A DNA stretch of 64,000 bases from Nipponacmea schrenckii (lineage: Eukaryota > Mollusca > Gastropoda > Lottiidae): the NCBI GenBank assembly GCA_030562195.1, contig CM060202.1, forward strand, positions 5,952,001-6,016,000, read 5' to 3'. The notes under the pieces were generated by a model. That model worked only from the letters and a program-made list of their open reading frames with translations, made no database searches and was not told the DNA's origin. Each line of letters begins with the position of its first letter. The stretch's first letter is position 1. Shown in pieces: positions 48,901 through 59,852 of this stretch. A program made the translations under genes and the position numbers.

Positions 48901-51900
48901 CACAATACTGGGCCATTATCAGATAGAACACCCACCTCATGTCCAGCTATCAAGAAAGTCATAACATGATCTCTAATCTGAGATGTAGAAAGTCCTTCTC
49001 CTGTATCTACATCTTTAGCTAATAATAACATTGTCAATAAATCTTTAACTTTCTCTTCAGATGTATCTAAAAACACATTCATATCACATTTACTAACTAA
49101 ACACAATTTTATATAATACAAGGTTTAATAAATGGTTTGAAAGGCAAACTGAGGGCTTCTATGAGAACTATTTCATGATTTACGTCACCTTGTAGCTTCT
49201 GAATGGAGTTTTACGTCCTACTCTTCTGCACCTTATGGGCTAATGAAGACGGGCAACACCATGCAGTGTGCAATGAGGGAAATTTTGCCAGGACAGTGGC
49301 ATTAGCCTACTCTTTTTGCGATTTCCAACTGTCGAGGGATCTTTAACGTGCACAGCCTGTAGCACACGGGGCCTCGGTTTATTGTCCCATCCGAACGACT
49401 AGACACTTTTTCCATGTCAGTCCCTCCGACCTGCATCACTGACAAGGGGAAAGCGGGCTGAAAAATCTGAAAGTTCATCTCGACCTTTGCAGGGATTGAA
49501 CCCTGGACCTTCATGTTAGCGAGCAAGTGTCTAACCCACTGAGCCACTGCAGCTCCCTAACGATCTCAGGAATGGCCTCAAAATGGTGAAAATTGAAAAT
49601 ATCACTAACGTTCTTGTTGATTCAACTCTTTCTTTTTATTTTTAATTATATCATTAATTAAGTTGTCACTATTTCTCATATTCTCTTTAAAATCTTGGTT
49701 TTCTTTTGTAGGCATATTCATAGCAAGAATTGGTAGAAGTATCCGTAATAAACTGTACAAAATAAAATAGACAATTAAGTTCTTTGGGCTAAAACACACT
49801 GTAAAAGAAGAATTTATTCAATAAGCTTCATACATATGTATGTATATGCATTACTCGGATTACTCCAAATTATCATAAACTTTCCTTTCAACATGACCTT
49901 CGATTGACATAGCTAGGTGTCTAATGCAGCATATATAGACAAGTTAGAACAAATAATATGCTTTAATATCTAAGAGAGAAACTTTTATTTTATGCTAATT
50001 TTAGGAAGTACATGCAAAGTTGCATAAAAGTCAAGCACAGCATTTTAAAAAATTAAAGAAAAATTGAAAAACTCCTTAAATTTTAACATCTCTCTTAACA
50101 TGGATATGTAAGAAAAGACAAGCTACAATCCAAATTTGTTTCCAATGTCTTGACCATATTATAACATCACTGACTAATTAAATAAAAAATATCGTGGCTT
50201 AAGTGCTCTGATAAAACTTCTTTCACTGATGAAACAATCAGATTGGTGTATATATTCACTCATTACCTTGGTTTAAAGTTACTAATTATAGAAGTTAACG
50301 ATCTGGTTTCAGGTTTATCTGGATTAGTGATAGCTTCAGAATTATAACCAAAACCACACTCACAAATCATATCTAAGGCCTGAAATGTGACCAAGTAAGT
50401 AGTTATATGATACGTAATATTTATTGCACGTATTTATTTTCATGAGTAAGCCACATAAATAGCTGAGACCTTTGGTTAGAAGTTAACGAATGGAAACATA
50501 CTATAAATTACTAGTAGCATGTCCAACGATGTCTAAGGTAAGGTAAAATTAATTAATGAATTAAGTCAGTTGACCAATCAAAAAATCTGTCATATTCTGT
50601 CATTGGAAAACACACGAGCATTTCATGATCTATTTACATTGGAGACCGAGCTTGATAAATTGCCATTTTGCATAAATCTGGTAAAACTGCCACTCCAATT
50701 ATCTATAGTATTGTAAAGTGTACAAGCAATTCAATCCTTACGAACAACTTTAGAAACTGGCATGGCCAAATTGAATACTACCCTAGATATTGACAACATC
50801 ATAGAATTAACCGAAGCCAGTATCAACTCTACATATTTTACATGGAAAACAGATTTGTACGAGCAAACCAATGGACTACCTATGGGATCACCACTTAGCC
50901 CTATACTCACCGAATTATATATGGCGAAATTCGAGGAGAAAGCACTACAAACCTCACCTATCAAGCCCTACTGTTGGTACAGGAAGGTAGATGACGTTCT
51001 GACTATGATCAACCAACGGAAGAACCCCAAAGACCTGCTTAACCACCTCAACTCATTTGAACCAAGAATTCAATTTACCATGGAAAAGGAAAACGAACAA
51101 CACCAACTTCCTTTCCTTGATGTCCTGATAACAAGAACCGACGACGAACTCCACACTACTGTCTATAGAAAACCTACCCATACCGACCAATATGTTCATC
51201 ACCAGTCAAATCACCATAGTAAAATCAAAACTGGTATTATTTCGACATTGACTAGACGAGCCAAATTAATATGTAAAGACGAAGAAACCCTAGAATCTGA
51301 AATAACACATCTCAAGAATACCCTCACCAACTACAACGATTATCCGCCTAAGTTAGTTGAAAGAACCATTAAAAAGACGCTTACCCATACCTGCAGACCA
51401 CCCCTATCCTTAAAGAATAATGCTCCAACATTTATCAACATTCCCTTCATCGGCCCACTCAGCTACCAAATTAAACGTTTAATTACACGAGAAACTGGCA
51501 TCGATGTAACCTTCAGTAGTGGTAAAACCCTCAAGAACTTACTACATGCAGACGGACGACTAGATAAACCCACCCCTGACCCAAAGGGCGTCGTATACCA
51601 AATTGACTGCAGCTGCAATAAAAGTTATATAGGCGAGACCTCCAGACCAATATCAGTCAGAATCAAAGAACACCAGACAGCTACTAGAAAAAGAGAAGAT
51701 GTAAAATCAGCCATTGCAGAACACATAAACAAGAATCCAACACATCAAGTTAAATGGAATGAAACAACTATATTAGCGACCAATTTAACCAAATGGAAGT
51801 CAAGATCAATACGAGAGGCACTAGAAATCAAAAGACACAAGCCAGCATTAAATAGGGATATTGGGCACTTTTTTAGTAACTGCTGGGAAATATAAATTGA

Positions 51901-54900
51901 ATATCACGTAATTATTCATCAATATAATGTATTTATTGTCTTGTTTAATATCATAACCTTCTATGATTATGTTGGGTACATTAACTTAATATAGATGTAA
52001 GATTAGCCTAATTAACTGGGAGTTGAGTTTATAAGATTACCTGTTTAACCTGTTTACATTAAATGTAGTTTATAGTAAATTTTGAGTTGTTATATAATTA
52101 ACCGGTATATTGTTTGTTTATTTTGTATCTTTTGAGTTGTTAAGTTGTTACATGATATATATATGGTCTGAATTGTTTGGTTAATAATCACTTGATAACG
52201 TTACCTGTATGTGTAATGAAACGTTGTGTTCAATAATAAATAGAAGTCTATATCCATAAAAACTGTTGTTTCTTAATGTGCTGTGATACTTCTAAATGTC
52301 TTACAAGGATTACATTCGACATCAATATGGAGATGAGACATTATCGGATATTAACCACCTGAAAGCGATACAGACTAAATTGTGCCATGCTAAAAATAAC
52401 TTAACTTTCCTACTAAGATGCCGTGATAACAAGCTTATACCTAAAGGGTTCATACTTAAGTCCCCAGTGCATACGAAACATGCTATTGATATCCTCCAAA
52501 TCGCTAGTAGTAAACTGATTAAAGAAAGAATTGCTGAACATAGGAAAAATAAGATACTTCTAACACAGAAAGAAGCTAATATGACGAATAAATTAAGTAG
52601 TAAATTACATCAAACCGACCTCACTAAGCTCCAAGAAATGACTAACAGTACAGTTAATAAACTTAATGAAGACATTAAATATAAGCAAATGAATAAATTT
52701 AATAAATTAAACGACCAACGCAAAAGGCAAGAATTAGAGAAGAAAATTAATAAACAAGATTATATTAAAAGAACAGTCGTTAACTTATCCTCTAGCCAAC
52801 TAACAGATGACCAGATAAACTTACTGTCCAAAGGTTTAAAATTTATACCAACACAGAATTCTATACCTACAGAATCATTCATTGTTAGCATAGAACAGGG
52901 TCTGCAACAACTGGCACCAGGAGGCAATGTCAACTTTTTAAGATCCCAAATTCAAAGAATGTTATCTAAACCAAAGATCACCAAACCCAACCTAACCAAG
53001 AATGAACAGAAAGCTATAAAAGAACTGAAGGATAACCAAGATATAACTATAATTAATGCCGACAAAGGGAAAGCTACAGTAATTATGGATACAGAACACT
53101 TAGACAATCTTATTAGCACTACACTGTCAGATTCAACTACTTATGCTAAACTCAATAAAGACCCCACCACTAAACTTGATAGAAAACTTAAATCAATGCT
53201 TAAAAAACTGAAAGAAGACAACAAAATAGACAAAACTTTGTATGATCAGCTTAATATATCTCATCCTACAGCACCCTACGCTAAGGCTCAAGTTAAAATC
53301 CATAAAAACCCAGTTAAGACGAGACTTTTAGTGTGTTCACGTGGATCTGTGTTTTATAATACTGCTAAATATGTGGCTAAGTTATTGTCCCCGTTTGGCA
53401 AAGAAGTACCATCCTCTATTAAAGACTCCGGTGTACTGTGCTCTCAACTCTCATCTCAATCAAGAATAGGACAATTAATTAGTTACGACGTTGTAGATCT
53501 ATTTACTAGTATCCCCCGTGTACAAGCAATTCAATCCTTACGAACAACTTTAGAAACTGGCATGGCCAAATTGAATACTACCCTAGATATTGACAACATC
53601 ATAGAATTAACCGAAGCCAGTATCAACTCTACATATTTTACATGGAAAACAGATTTGTACGAGCAAACCAATGGACTACCTATGGGATCACCACTTAGCC
53701 CTATACTCACCGAATTATATATGGCGAAATTCGAGGAGAAAGCACTACAAACCTCACCTATCAAGCCCTACTGTTGGTACAGGAAGGTAGATGACGTTCT
53801 GACTATGATCAACCAACGGAAGAACCCCCAAGACCTGCTTAACCACCTCAACTCATTTGAACCAAGAATTCAATTTACCATGGAAAAGGAAAACGAACAA
53901 CACCAACTTCCTTTCCTTGATGTCCTGATAACAAGAACCGACGACGAACTCCACACTACTGTCTATAGAAAACCTACCCATACCGACCAATATGTTCATC
54001 ACCAGTCAAATCACCATAGTAAAATCAAAACTGGTATTATTTCGACATTGACTAGACGAGCCAAATTAATATGTAAAGACGAAGAAACCCTAGAATCTGA
54101 AATAACACATCTCAAGAATACCCTCACCAACTACAACGATTATCCGCCTAAGTTAGTTGAAAGAACCATTAAAAAGACGCTTACCCATACCTGCAGACCA
54201 CCCCTATCCTTAAAGAATAATGCTCCAACATTTATCAACATTCCCTTCATCGGCCCACTCAGCTACCAAATTAAACGTTTAATTACACGAGAAACTGGCA
54301 TCGATGTAACCTTCAGTAGTGGTAAAACCCTCAAGAACTTACTACATGCAGACGGACGACTAGATAAACCCATCCCTGACCCAAAGGGCGTCGTATACCA
54401 AATTGACTGCAGCTGCAATAAAAGTTATATAGGCGAGACCTCCAGACCAATATCAGTCAGAATCAAAGAACACCAGACAGCTACTAGAAAAAGAGAAGAT
54501 GTAAAATCAGCCATTGCAGAACACATAAACAAGAATCCAACACATCAAGTTAAATGGAATGAAACAACTATATTAGCGACCAATTTAACCAAATGGAAGT
54601 CAAGATCAATACGAGAGGCACTAGAAATCAAAAGACACAAGCCAGCATTAAATAGGGATATTGGGCACTTTTTTAGTAACTGCTGGGAAATATAAATTGA
54701 ATATCACGTAATTATTCATCAATATAATGTATTTATTGTCTTGTTTAATATCATAACCTTCTATGATTATGTTGGGTACATTAACTTAATATAGATGTAA
54801 GATTAGCCTAATTAACTGGGAGTTGATTTTATAAGATTACCTGTTTAACCTGTTTACATTAAATGTAGTTTATAGCTAATTTTGAGTTGTTATATAATTA

Positions 54901-57900
54901 ACCGGTATATTGTTTGTTTATTTTGTATCTTTTGAGTTGTTAAGTTGTTACATGATATATATATGGTCTGAATTGTTTGGTTAATAATCACTTGATAACG
55001 TTACCTGTATGTGTAATGAAACGTTGTGTTCAATAATAAATAGAAGTCTATATCCATAAAAACTGTTGTTTCTTATTGTAAAGTACATCATGCTATAACC
55101 AAGGTTATATCTAGTTATTGCACGCTGGAGGCCCTGCCCATCAAAATAACCTAATTATAGAACATTCTACTGTCCATGTTACAATTTAAAGATACAAGGT
55201 ATCTCCTTAACCCTTTAAATACTGAGTTCAAAACACATCCATCTGCAGTTTAGAGAATAGATGAAAGCATAAATATTTAGTCTTGATGAATTTTCATGGT
55301 GAATATTAACTATTAGAATACTTACAGCCATATGCAGATCATGTTGTATATTCAACTCACTGTTTCCTTGTTCTATCTGTTTCTTCCATACATCTATCAT
55401 TTCTCTGGTATGTTTACGAAAACTGGGTATCATATCTAATTAATTAATAAACACATGACATATATACAGGCTGGGAATTTTATCTCTTAATATACTAAAT
55501 AGATATTAGAACAATTACTACATGTCAAACTGTATATTGACAAACAAGTAGAAATGAAAGATAAACAAAATAGAAACAAAGGTAAACAAAGCAGATATAC
55601 AGAGAAACAAAATAGATATTACAGGCAAAAAAATTTGATATATGGCAAACAATAAAGAAACAATAAAGAAAATAATACAGGCTTACAATATTGTAATACA
55701 GGCAAAGTAGGAATACAGACAATCAAAGTAGGAATACAGAAAAACCAATGTAGGAATACAGAGTATCAATCAAAGTAGGAATGCAGACTATCAATCAAAG
55801 TAGGAATACAGACAATCAAAACAGGAATACAGACTTTCAATCAAAGTAGGAATACAGACTATCAATCAAAGTAGGAATACAGACTATCAATCAAAGTAGG
55901 AATACAAACTATCAATCAAAGTAGGAATACAGACTATCATTCAAAGTAGGAATACAGACTATCAGTCAAAGTAGGAATACAGACTATCAATCAAAGTAGG
56001 AATACAGACTATCAATCAAAGTAGGAATACAGACTATCAATCAAAGTAGGAATACAGACTATCAATCAAAGTAGGAATACAGACTATCAATCAAAGTAGG
56101 CATACAGACTATCAATCAAAGAAGGAATAAAGGCAAACATAGAAGATATTCTGACTAAGATGTTTTGAAGATAATGATATAACAAACAATATCAGCTTCA
56201 CTCATATTGAAAAGTGGTATCAGATGTTTGTAACTAGGGTACTAGTATATTGAAACATACTATAGGTCTATATATAATATATAGATACTTGCTTTTAATA
56301 ACAGCAATTTTAAATGCTCCTAAACAGAACTTTCTTTGTGCCATATGTTCTTCACCATTTAAACTTATTAATCCATATCCTGCCACTCGTAAGAATAACC
56401 TATAATTATTTTTGACAAATAAAAACAAAATTAATAACCTACAGCATACATCCTAGATAGAAAAGATACTTATTTAATGTCCCTTATAACAATCCATGGA
56501 AGCCATCATCTAGCTGACTAATCCTTAAATATTGACAAAAGCAAAGACCTCATTCACAGTAGAAAGGTTTAACACAAAGGTGTCCTTTTGATGAAAACAT
56601 CTGAATCATCCTTTTTGGAATCATTATTGTATAATATTTTGATATTAAATCTCTGACAACTTACTTGAAAAGAAAAGTAGGTTTTTGGTAATGTTTACCC
56701 TGAGTCACCATGATTTGTTTCATTGCATCAGCATCAGCAATCATAACTCTTTCATCCCCTAGTAGTTGGTAGTATCTTATTATAGGTGAATTCATTTCTT
56801 TTAGCCATCTGGAGAATAACAAATGGAAGCAAATTGCTTCAGAAAATAACAATTATAACAAACAAGATAGCTTGCCAGGCAAGGTAATATACGCCCACTG
56901 GCAGCATTTAATTCAAATAAAAACTTTTCAGTGAGGTTACAAGTCGAATGAAATATTCAACCTTCCAACCTATTTTTTTCTAGGGTCTCTAGTTTTATTA
57001 AAAACTGTCAAGAATTGTACCTAATAACAACTCATTAAATATTTTTCGGTATTTTTATGATTTGCAATAGGGTTCACCCTTAATAATATTTTGATATTTT
57101 TAATTCTTAATAAGGCTCATCCTTGGTTGATATTAAACCATTTCAGCGAGTTTTGTCAAAAAGGAATGTTTAAAGTTGAAAGCGTTTTTGAAAACAGGCG
57201 CAATAACTGACACTAAATATTTTTCGATTTATCTGATTTTCAATAGGGTTTATCCTTGTGAGAAAACAAATACTAAAGCCAAGTTTCATCAAAATCCATT
57301 CAAAATTGTTCTTTCTAGAGTGTTTACGAGTTTAATTGAACGCGTTTTCAAAAACAAGGTCAATAACTTGTACTAAATATTTTTCGATTTTCAATAGGGT
57401 TCATTCTTGGGAGAAAACAAATACTCCAGCCAAGTTACATCAAAATCCATTAAAAATTGTTCTTTCTAGAGTGTTTACAAGCTAAAATTGAACGCGTTTT
57501 CAAGAACAAGGGCTATAACTGACAATAAATATATTTCGATTTATTTGATTTATAATAGGGTTCATCATTGGGTAATAACAAATACTCAAGCCAAGTTTAA
57601 TCAAAATCCATTAAGAATTGTTCTTTCTAGAGTGTTTACAAGCTAAAATTGTTTTCGCGTTTTCAAGAACAAGAGCAGTAACTCATACTGAAAAATTTTT
57701 CGATTTCGCTGATTTTCAATAGGGTTCATCCCTGAGTTATAACACACTCTCACACCAAGTTTCATCGAAATCGGTCAAGAATTGTGCCATGTAGAGTGTT
57801 TACGAGACAAAAATCGAACGTGTTTAAAAGAACAAGGGCAATAATTCATATTAGATATATTTTTAATTTTCAATAGGGCTCATCCCTTGCGATATCAAAC

Positions 57901-59852
57901 AATTTCAGTGAGTTTTGTCAACATTGGTCATGAATTGTACCTTCTAGAGTGTTTATTAGCCAAAAAGTTAAACCCGTTTTCAAACACAAGGGCAATAACT
58001 GACACTAAATATATTTCGATTTATTTGATTTTCAACAAGGTTCATCCTTGGGTAAAAACAAATACTCAAGCCAAGTTTTATCAAAATCCATTAAGAATTG
58101 TTCTTTCTAGAGTGCCTACAAGCTAAAATTGAACGCGTTTTCAAACACAAGGGCAATAACTGATGCTAAATATTTTTCGATTTAACTGAATTTCAATAGA
58201 GTTCATCCTTAGGTGATTACAAATACTCATGCCAAGTTATGTCAAAATCGCTCAAGAATTGTGACTTGTAGAGTGTTTACAAGGCAAAAATCCAACACAT
58301 TTTATAGAACAAGGGCAATAATTCCTATTAAATATATTTCGATATGTGCTATTTTCAAAAGGGTTCATTCTTGGGTGATATTAAACAATTTCAGCAAGTT
58401 TCGTCAAAATCAGTCAATAAATGTGCTTTGTAGAGTGTTTACAAGCTAAAAATTGAACGCGTTTTCAAAAACAAGGGCAATAACTGATATAAATTTTTTT
58501 TCGATTTGACTGGTTTTAAATAGGCTTCATCCTTGGGTGATAACAAATACTCAGGCCAAGTTTCATTAAAATCCATTAAGAATTGTTCTTTCTAGAGTGT
58601 TTACAAGCTAAAATTGAACGCGTTTTCAAGAACAAGGGCAATAACTCATACTAAATGTTTTTCGATTTCGCTGATTTTCGATAGGGTTTATCCTTGAGTT
58701 ATAACATACTCTCAAACCAAGTTTCATCAAAATCAGTCAAGAATTGCACGTTGTAGAGTGTTTACGAGCCATTCAAGAACAAGGGCACGAACTCATACTA
58801 ATTTTTTTCCGATTTCGCTGATTTTCAATAGGGTTCATCCTTGCGTGATCATAAACACTCATATTAAGTTTCATCTAAATCCGTCAAGAATTACACCGTG
58901 TAGAGTGTTTACGAGCAATTGTGGACGGACGGACGGACCATTTCATGTGGGCGTATAAAAAAAAAATAACATTATGTTACTTTCAAAATAACAAATAGAT
59001 ATTACATAATTTCAGAAATAAACATATTATAAGTACCAGTAGGGCCTACATGTTAAAGAAAATAACCAAAAGAAGTAGGCTACTTCAACAGTAATTATCC
59101 TTAAATAGAATCACATTTCTTTCTGAAAGGACTGAAACTGTCAGTTGGGCAATCAGAAGAGTGTAAGTAGATACTAGTACACTGTATACACAGCAACTCT
59201 TTTGAATTTATTTGAGCTGAAACACAACAGAAATTTAAGAAAAACAATGACACTTACTTGACATAAGGGTCAATTGCTTCAAGAGCAAATATTTCTTTCA
59301 TATTACCAAATAACAGACTTGCTCTTGGTCTAGAAGGGAGCTGGAATCAAGAACAGTGTCAATTTAAATATTGTTTAGGCCTACATTAAAAGTCAAACCT
59401 AGCTTTTGTGCTAGGTGCCAGCAGGCGCATGAATAAGTAACTGTTGTCTGAACAGAGCAGCAACAACCGTGTCAAAAATGAAGATTCTGAGAAAAGAAGC
59501 TTATGCTATTAGCTGTACAATATTTACATAGATTTACCTAATTTAGATTGAATGGAGAATATGATATTATCATCATTTCACAAAGTAAATATTCTTTGAA
59601 TATAATTGATGGTTAACCAATCATTTCAAATCATGACATCTTACCTATGGAACATACAGAAATTGCACACAAAAAAACAAATAGTTGGACAATATCCTTA
59701 GCAAAATAAGATTTGATTACCTTTCGTAATGGTGACAGTAGAGGAAACAACATTAACTTATAAATAGCCCATGTCGCAGCAAATATCACCAGGTATATCA
59801 AAACAGAATATACTGTTAAGCTTCCAAACACAGTCTCTAATATTGACACCAT
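45935..59852 (-). CDS. Cytochrome P450 monooxygenase (microsomal, subfamily unassigned)
   Basis: Eleven exons, complement(join(45935..46211, 47955..48068, 48421..48593, 48936..49066, 49610..49752, 50267..50379, 55326..55435, 56293..56399, 56665..56808, 59258..59340, 59721..59852)); every phase agrees, giving 508 residues, a normal P450 length. A signal anchor at about residues 12-35 places it on the ER membrane with a Pro/Arg-containing linker after it. I-helix AGHET at 318-322 (split by an intron after E321), the ExxR pair in KETLR at 376-379, PERF at 430-433, and the heme loop FIAGTRMCIG with Cys454 as axial ligand are all intact. It therefore looks catalytically competent; the substrate is unknown. 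The AGHET rather than EGHDT signature argues against a typical CYP4. The intron after exon 4 appears to use a GC donor (GCAAGT). The introns carry a SINE, MITEs, minisatellite and retroelement insertions. Confidence 0.92.
46723..47201. mobile_element. MITE with TTAA target duplication
   Basis: Terminal inverted repeats AGGGATAATAGG / CCTATTATCCCT, flanked by TTAA at 46719-46722 and 47202-47205. 479 bp, non-coding, in P450 intron 10. It has the same architecture as the element at 27253-27741 but a different sequence inside. A similar single end (TTAA|AGGGATAAAG) occurs at about 48729 in intron 8 without a visible partner. Confidence 0.75.
47529..47871. mobile_element. MITE-like element with imperfect inverted ends
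   Basis: The left part TTTCCACTTGG with AAGCTAGCTTTT mirrors the right part AAAGCTAGCTTTA with CTAAGTGGAAAAGC. The inner sequence contains further AAAGCTGGCTTT / AAAAGCCGGCTTTTT palindromic pieces. About 340 bp in P450 intron 10, ending close to exon 10. Superfamily not determined. Confidence 0.5.
49195..49560 (-). mobile_element. tRNA-derived SINE, well preserved
   Basis: On the minus strand the head near 49558 has A box TGGCTCAGTGGG (49535-49546) and B box GGTTCAATCCC (49492-49502), about 54 bases from box to box, as in a tRNA. A body of about 250 bases follows with GTGCACGTTAAAGATCCC, GCACACTGCATGGTGTTGCC and a 3' part with GGTGCAGAAGAGTAGGACG. It is in P450 intron 7, same orientation as the gene. 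Relics of the same body are at 36.4 and 37.1 kb. Confidence 0.82.
50711..50719 (+). repeat. Target-site duplication, left copy
   Basis: TTGTAAAGT directly before the Penelope-like element; the same nine bases follow the element at 55076-55084. With the two bases TA before each, the identity extends to 11 bases. Confidence 0.85.
50762..51895 (+). pseudogene. 5'-truncated Penelope-like RT-endonuclease ORF
   Basis: A 377-codon open frame equal to the last part of the full ORF (from about residue 423). It still has the NGLPMGSPLSP and YRKVDD reverse-transcriptase motifs and the whole GIY-YIG domain, but lacks motif A and everything before. Differences from the intact copy include Lys for Gln and Thr for Ile at one place each. 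As a truncated copy it is not expected to encode a working enzyme. It overlaps the left pseudo-LTR. Confidence 0.9.
52191..52235 (+). ncRNA. Hammerhead-ribozyme-like motif, left repeat
   Basis: TTGATAACGTTACC...GTGTAATGAAACGTT: a degenerate CTGANGA core, a short helix (TTAC pairing with GTAA), then TGAAAC. Hammerhead motifs are known in pseudo-LTRs of Penelope-like elements. Here two core positions deviate (C to T and G to A), so self-cleavage is doubtful. Confidence 0.35.
52296..54695 (+). CDS. Penelope-like reverse transcriptase with GIY-YIG endonuclease
   Basis: One uninterrupted 799-codon frame. The N-terminal about 220 residues are Lys-rich with a coiled-coil look. NADKGKATVIMD and AKAQVKIHKNPVKTRLL are the early reverse-transcriptase blocks. 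Motif A is YDVVDLFTSIP (from Tyr397). NGLPMGSPLSP is at 459-469. The catalytic YRKVDD is at 495-500 with both Asp intact. A C-terminal GIY-YIG endonuclease begins at Gly698: GVVYQIDCSCNKSYIGETSR, then SVRIKEH with Arg722. This is the order of canonical endonuclease-bearing Penelope-like elements, which use the nuclease to nick the target and prime reverse transcription. The start ATG lies 20 bases after the junction with the left repeat, so the left repeat may supply the promoter. Confidence 0.95.
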   Translation: MSYKDYIRHQYGDETLSDINHLKAIQTKLCHAKNNLTFLLRCRDNKLIPKGFILKSPVHTKHAIDILQIASSKLIKERIAEHRKNKILLTQKEANMTNKLSSKLHQTDLTKLQEMTNSTVNKLNEDIKYKQMNKFNKLNDQRKRQELEKKINKQDYIKRTVVNLSSSQLTDDQINLLSKGLKFIPTQNSIPTESFIVSIEQGLQQLAPGGNVNFLRSQIQRMLSKPKITKPNLTKNEQKAIKELKDNQDITIINADKGKATVIMDTEHLDNLISTTLSDSTTYAKLNKDPTTKLDRKLKSMLKKLKEDNKIDKTLYDQLNISHPTAPYAKAQVKIHKNPVKTRLLVCSRGSVFYNTAKYVAKLLSPFGKEVPSSIKDSGVLCSQLSSQSRIGQLISYDVVDLFTSIPRVQAIQSLRTTLETGMAKLNTTLDIDNIIELTEASINSTYFTWKTDLYEQTNGLPMGSPLSPILTELYMAKFEEKALQTSPIKPYCWYRKVDDVLTMINQRKNPQDLLNHLNSFEPRIQFTMEKENEQHQLPFLDVLITRTDDELHTTVYRKPTHTDQYVHHQSNHHSKIKTGIISTLTRRAKLICKDEETLESEITHLKNTLTNYNDYPPKLVERTIKKTLTHTCRPPLSLKNNAPTFINIPFIGPLSYQIKRLITRETGIDVTFSSGKTLKNLLHADGRLDKPIPDPKGVVYQIDCSCNKSYIGETSRPISVRIKEHQTATRKREDVKSAIAEHINKNPTHQVKWNETTILATNLTKWKSRSIREALEIKRHKPALNRDIGHFFSNCWEI
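53520..55075 (+). repeat. Right pseudo-LTR of the Penelope-like element
   Basis: The 3' 1556 bases of the full copy. They contain the end of the ORF and about 380 bases of 3' non-coding sequence with the hammerhead-like motif. Confidence 0.93.
54991..55035 (+). ncRNA. Hammerhead-ribozyme-like motif, right repeat
   Basis: Identical to the motif at 52191-52235, 2800 bases downstream, just before the 3' end of the element. Same reservations. Confidence 0.35.
55076..55084 (+). repeat. Target-site duplication, right copy
   Basis: TTGTAAAGT immediately after the element's terminal TTTCTTA, matching 50711-50719. Confidence 0.85.
55725..56150. repeat. 25-bp minisatellite
   Basis: About 16 copies of AAAGTAGGAATACAGACTAT plus CAATC, nearly perfect in the centre (55960-56110) and degraded at the left edge. 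It lies in P450 intron 4, between exon 5 (ends 55435) and exon 4. Confidence 0.93.
56868..58966 (+). mobile_element. Pearl/Helentron-like tandem-array element
   Basis: Begins AGATAGCTTGCCAGGCAAGG with TATACGCCCAC (56888-56898) and ends with GACGGACGGACGG then GTGGGCGTATA (58947-58957), a perfect 11-bp inverted match to the start, followed by poly(A). Between lie about 12 monomers of 150-165 bp with GTTCTTTCTAGAGTGTTTAC, GAACGCGTTTTC, AACAAGGGCAATAACT, TTTTCGATTT and GGGTTCATCCTTGGG. Subterminal inverted repeats with an internal array fit pearl elements and non-autonomous Helentrons. Non-coding, in P450 intron 2. The copy at 26.8-28.2 kb is in the opposite orientation. Confidence 0.75.

Larger units (their letters stand above)
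50720..52275 (+). repeat. Left pseudo-LTR of the Penelope-like element
   Basis: Matches 53520-55075 at a constant offset of 2800 bases. It starts inside the reverse-transcriptase coding sequence and ends with the element's 3' end (TGTTGTTTCTTA). Confidence 0.93.
50720..55075 (+). mobile_element. Penelope-like retroelement, tandem dimer
   Basis: A 5'-truncated copy (50720-52275) is joined head-to-tail to a full copy (52276-55075, 2800 bp). The 1556-bp repeats play the part of the pseudo-LTRs known for Penelope-like elements. I noticed only about four differences between the repeats, so insertion is recent. Bordered by a 9-11-bp target-site duplication. It sits in P450 intron 5, antisense to the gene. 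The full copy keeps a long ORF with reverse transcriptase and GIY-YIG endonuclease, so it may still be active. Similar to the Penelope/Poseidon branch by motifs; the lineage needs a tree. Confidence 0.93.

Noticed and set aside
49302..49547. 81-residue minus-strand open frame
   Set aside because: It lies wholly within the tRNA-derived SINE.
50720..55075. LTR retrotransposon with long terminal repeats
   Set aside because: The direct repeats contain most of the coding frame, there is no gag, protease or integrase, and the RT and GIY-YIG motifs are those of Penelope-like elements.
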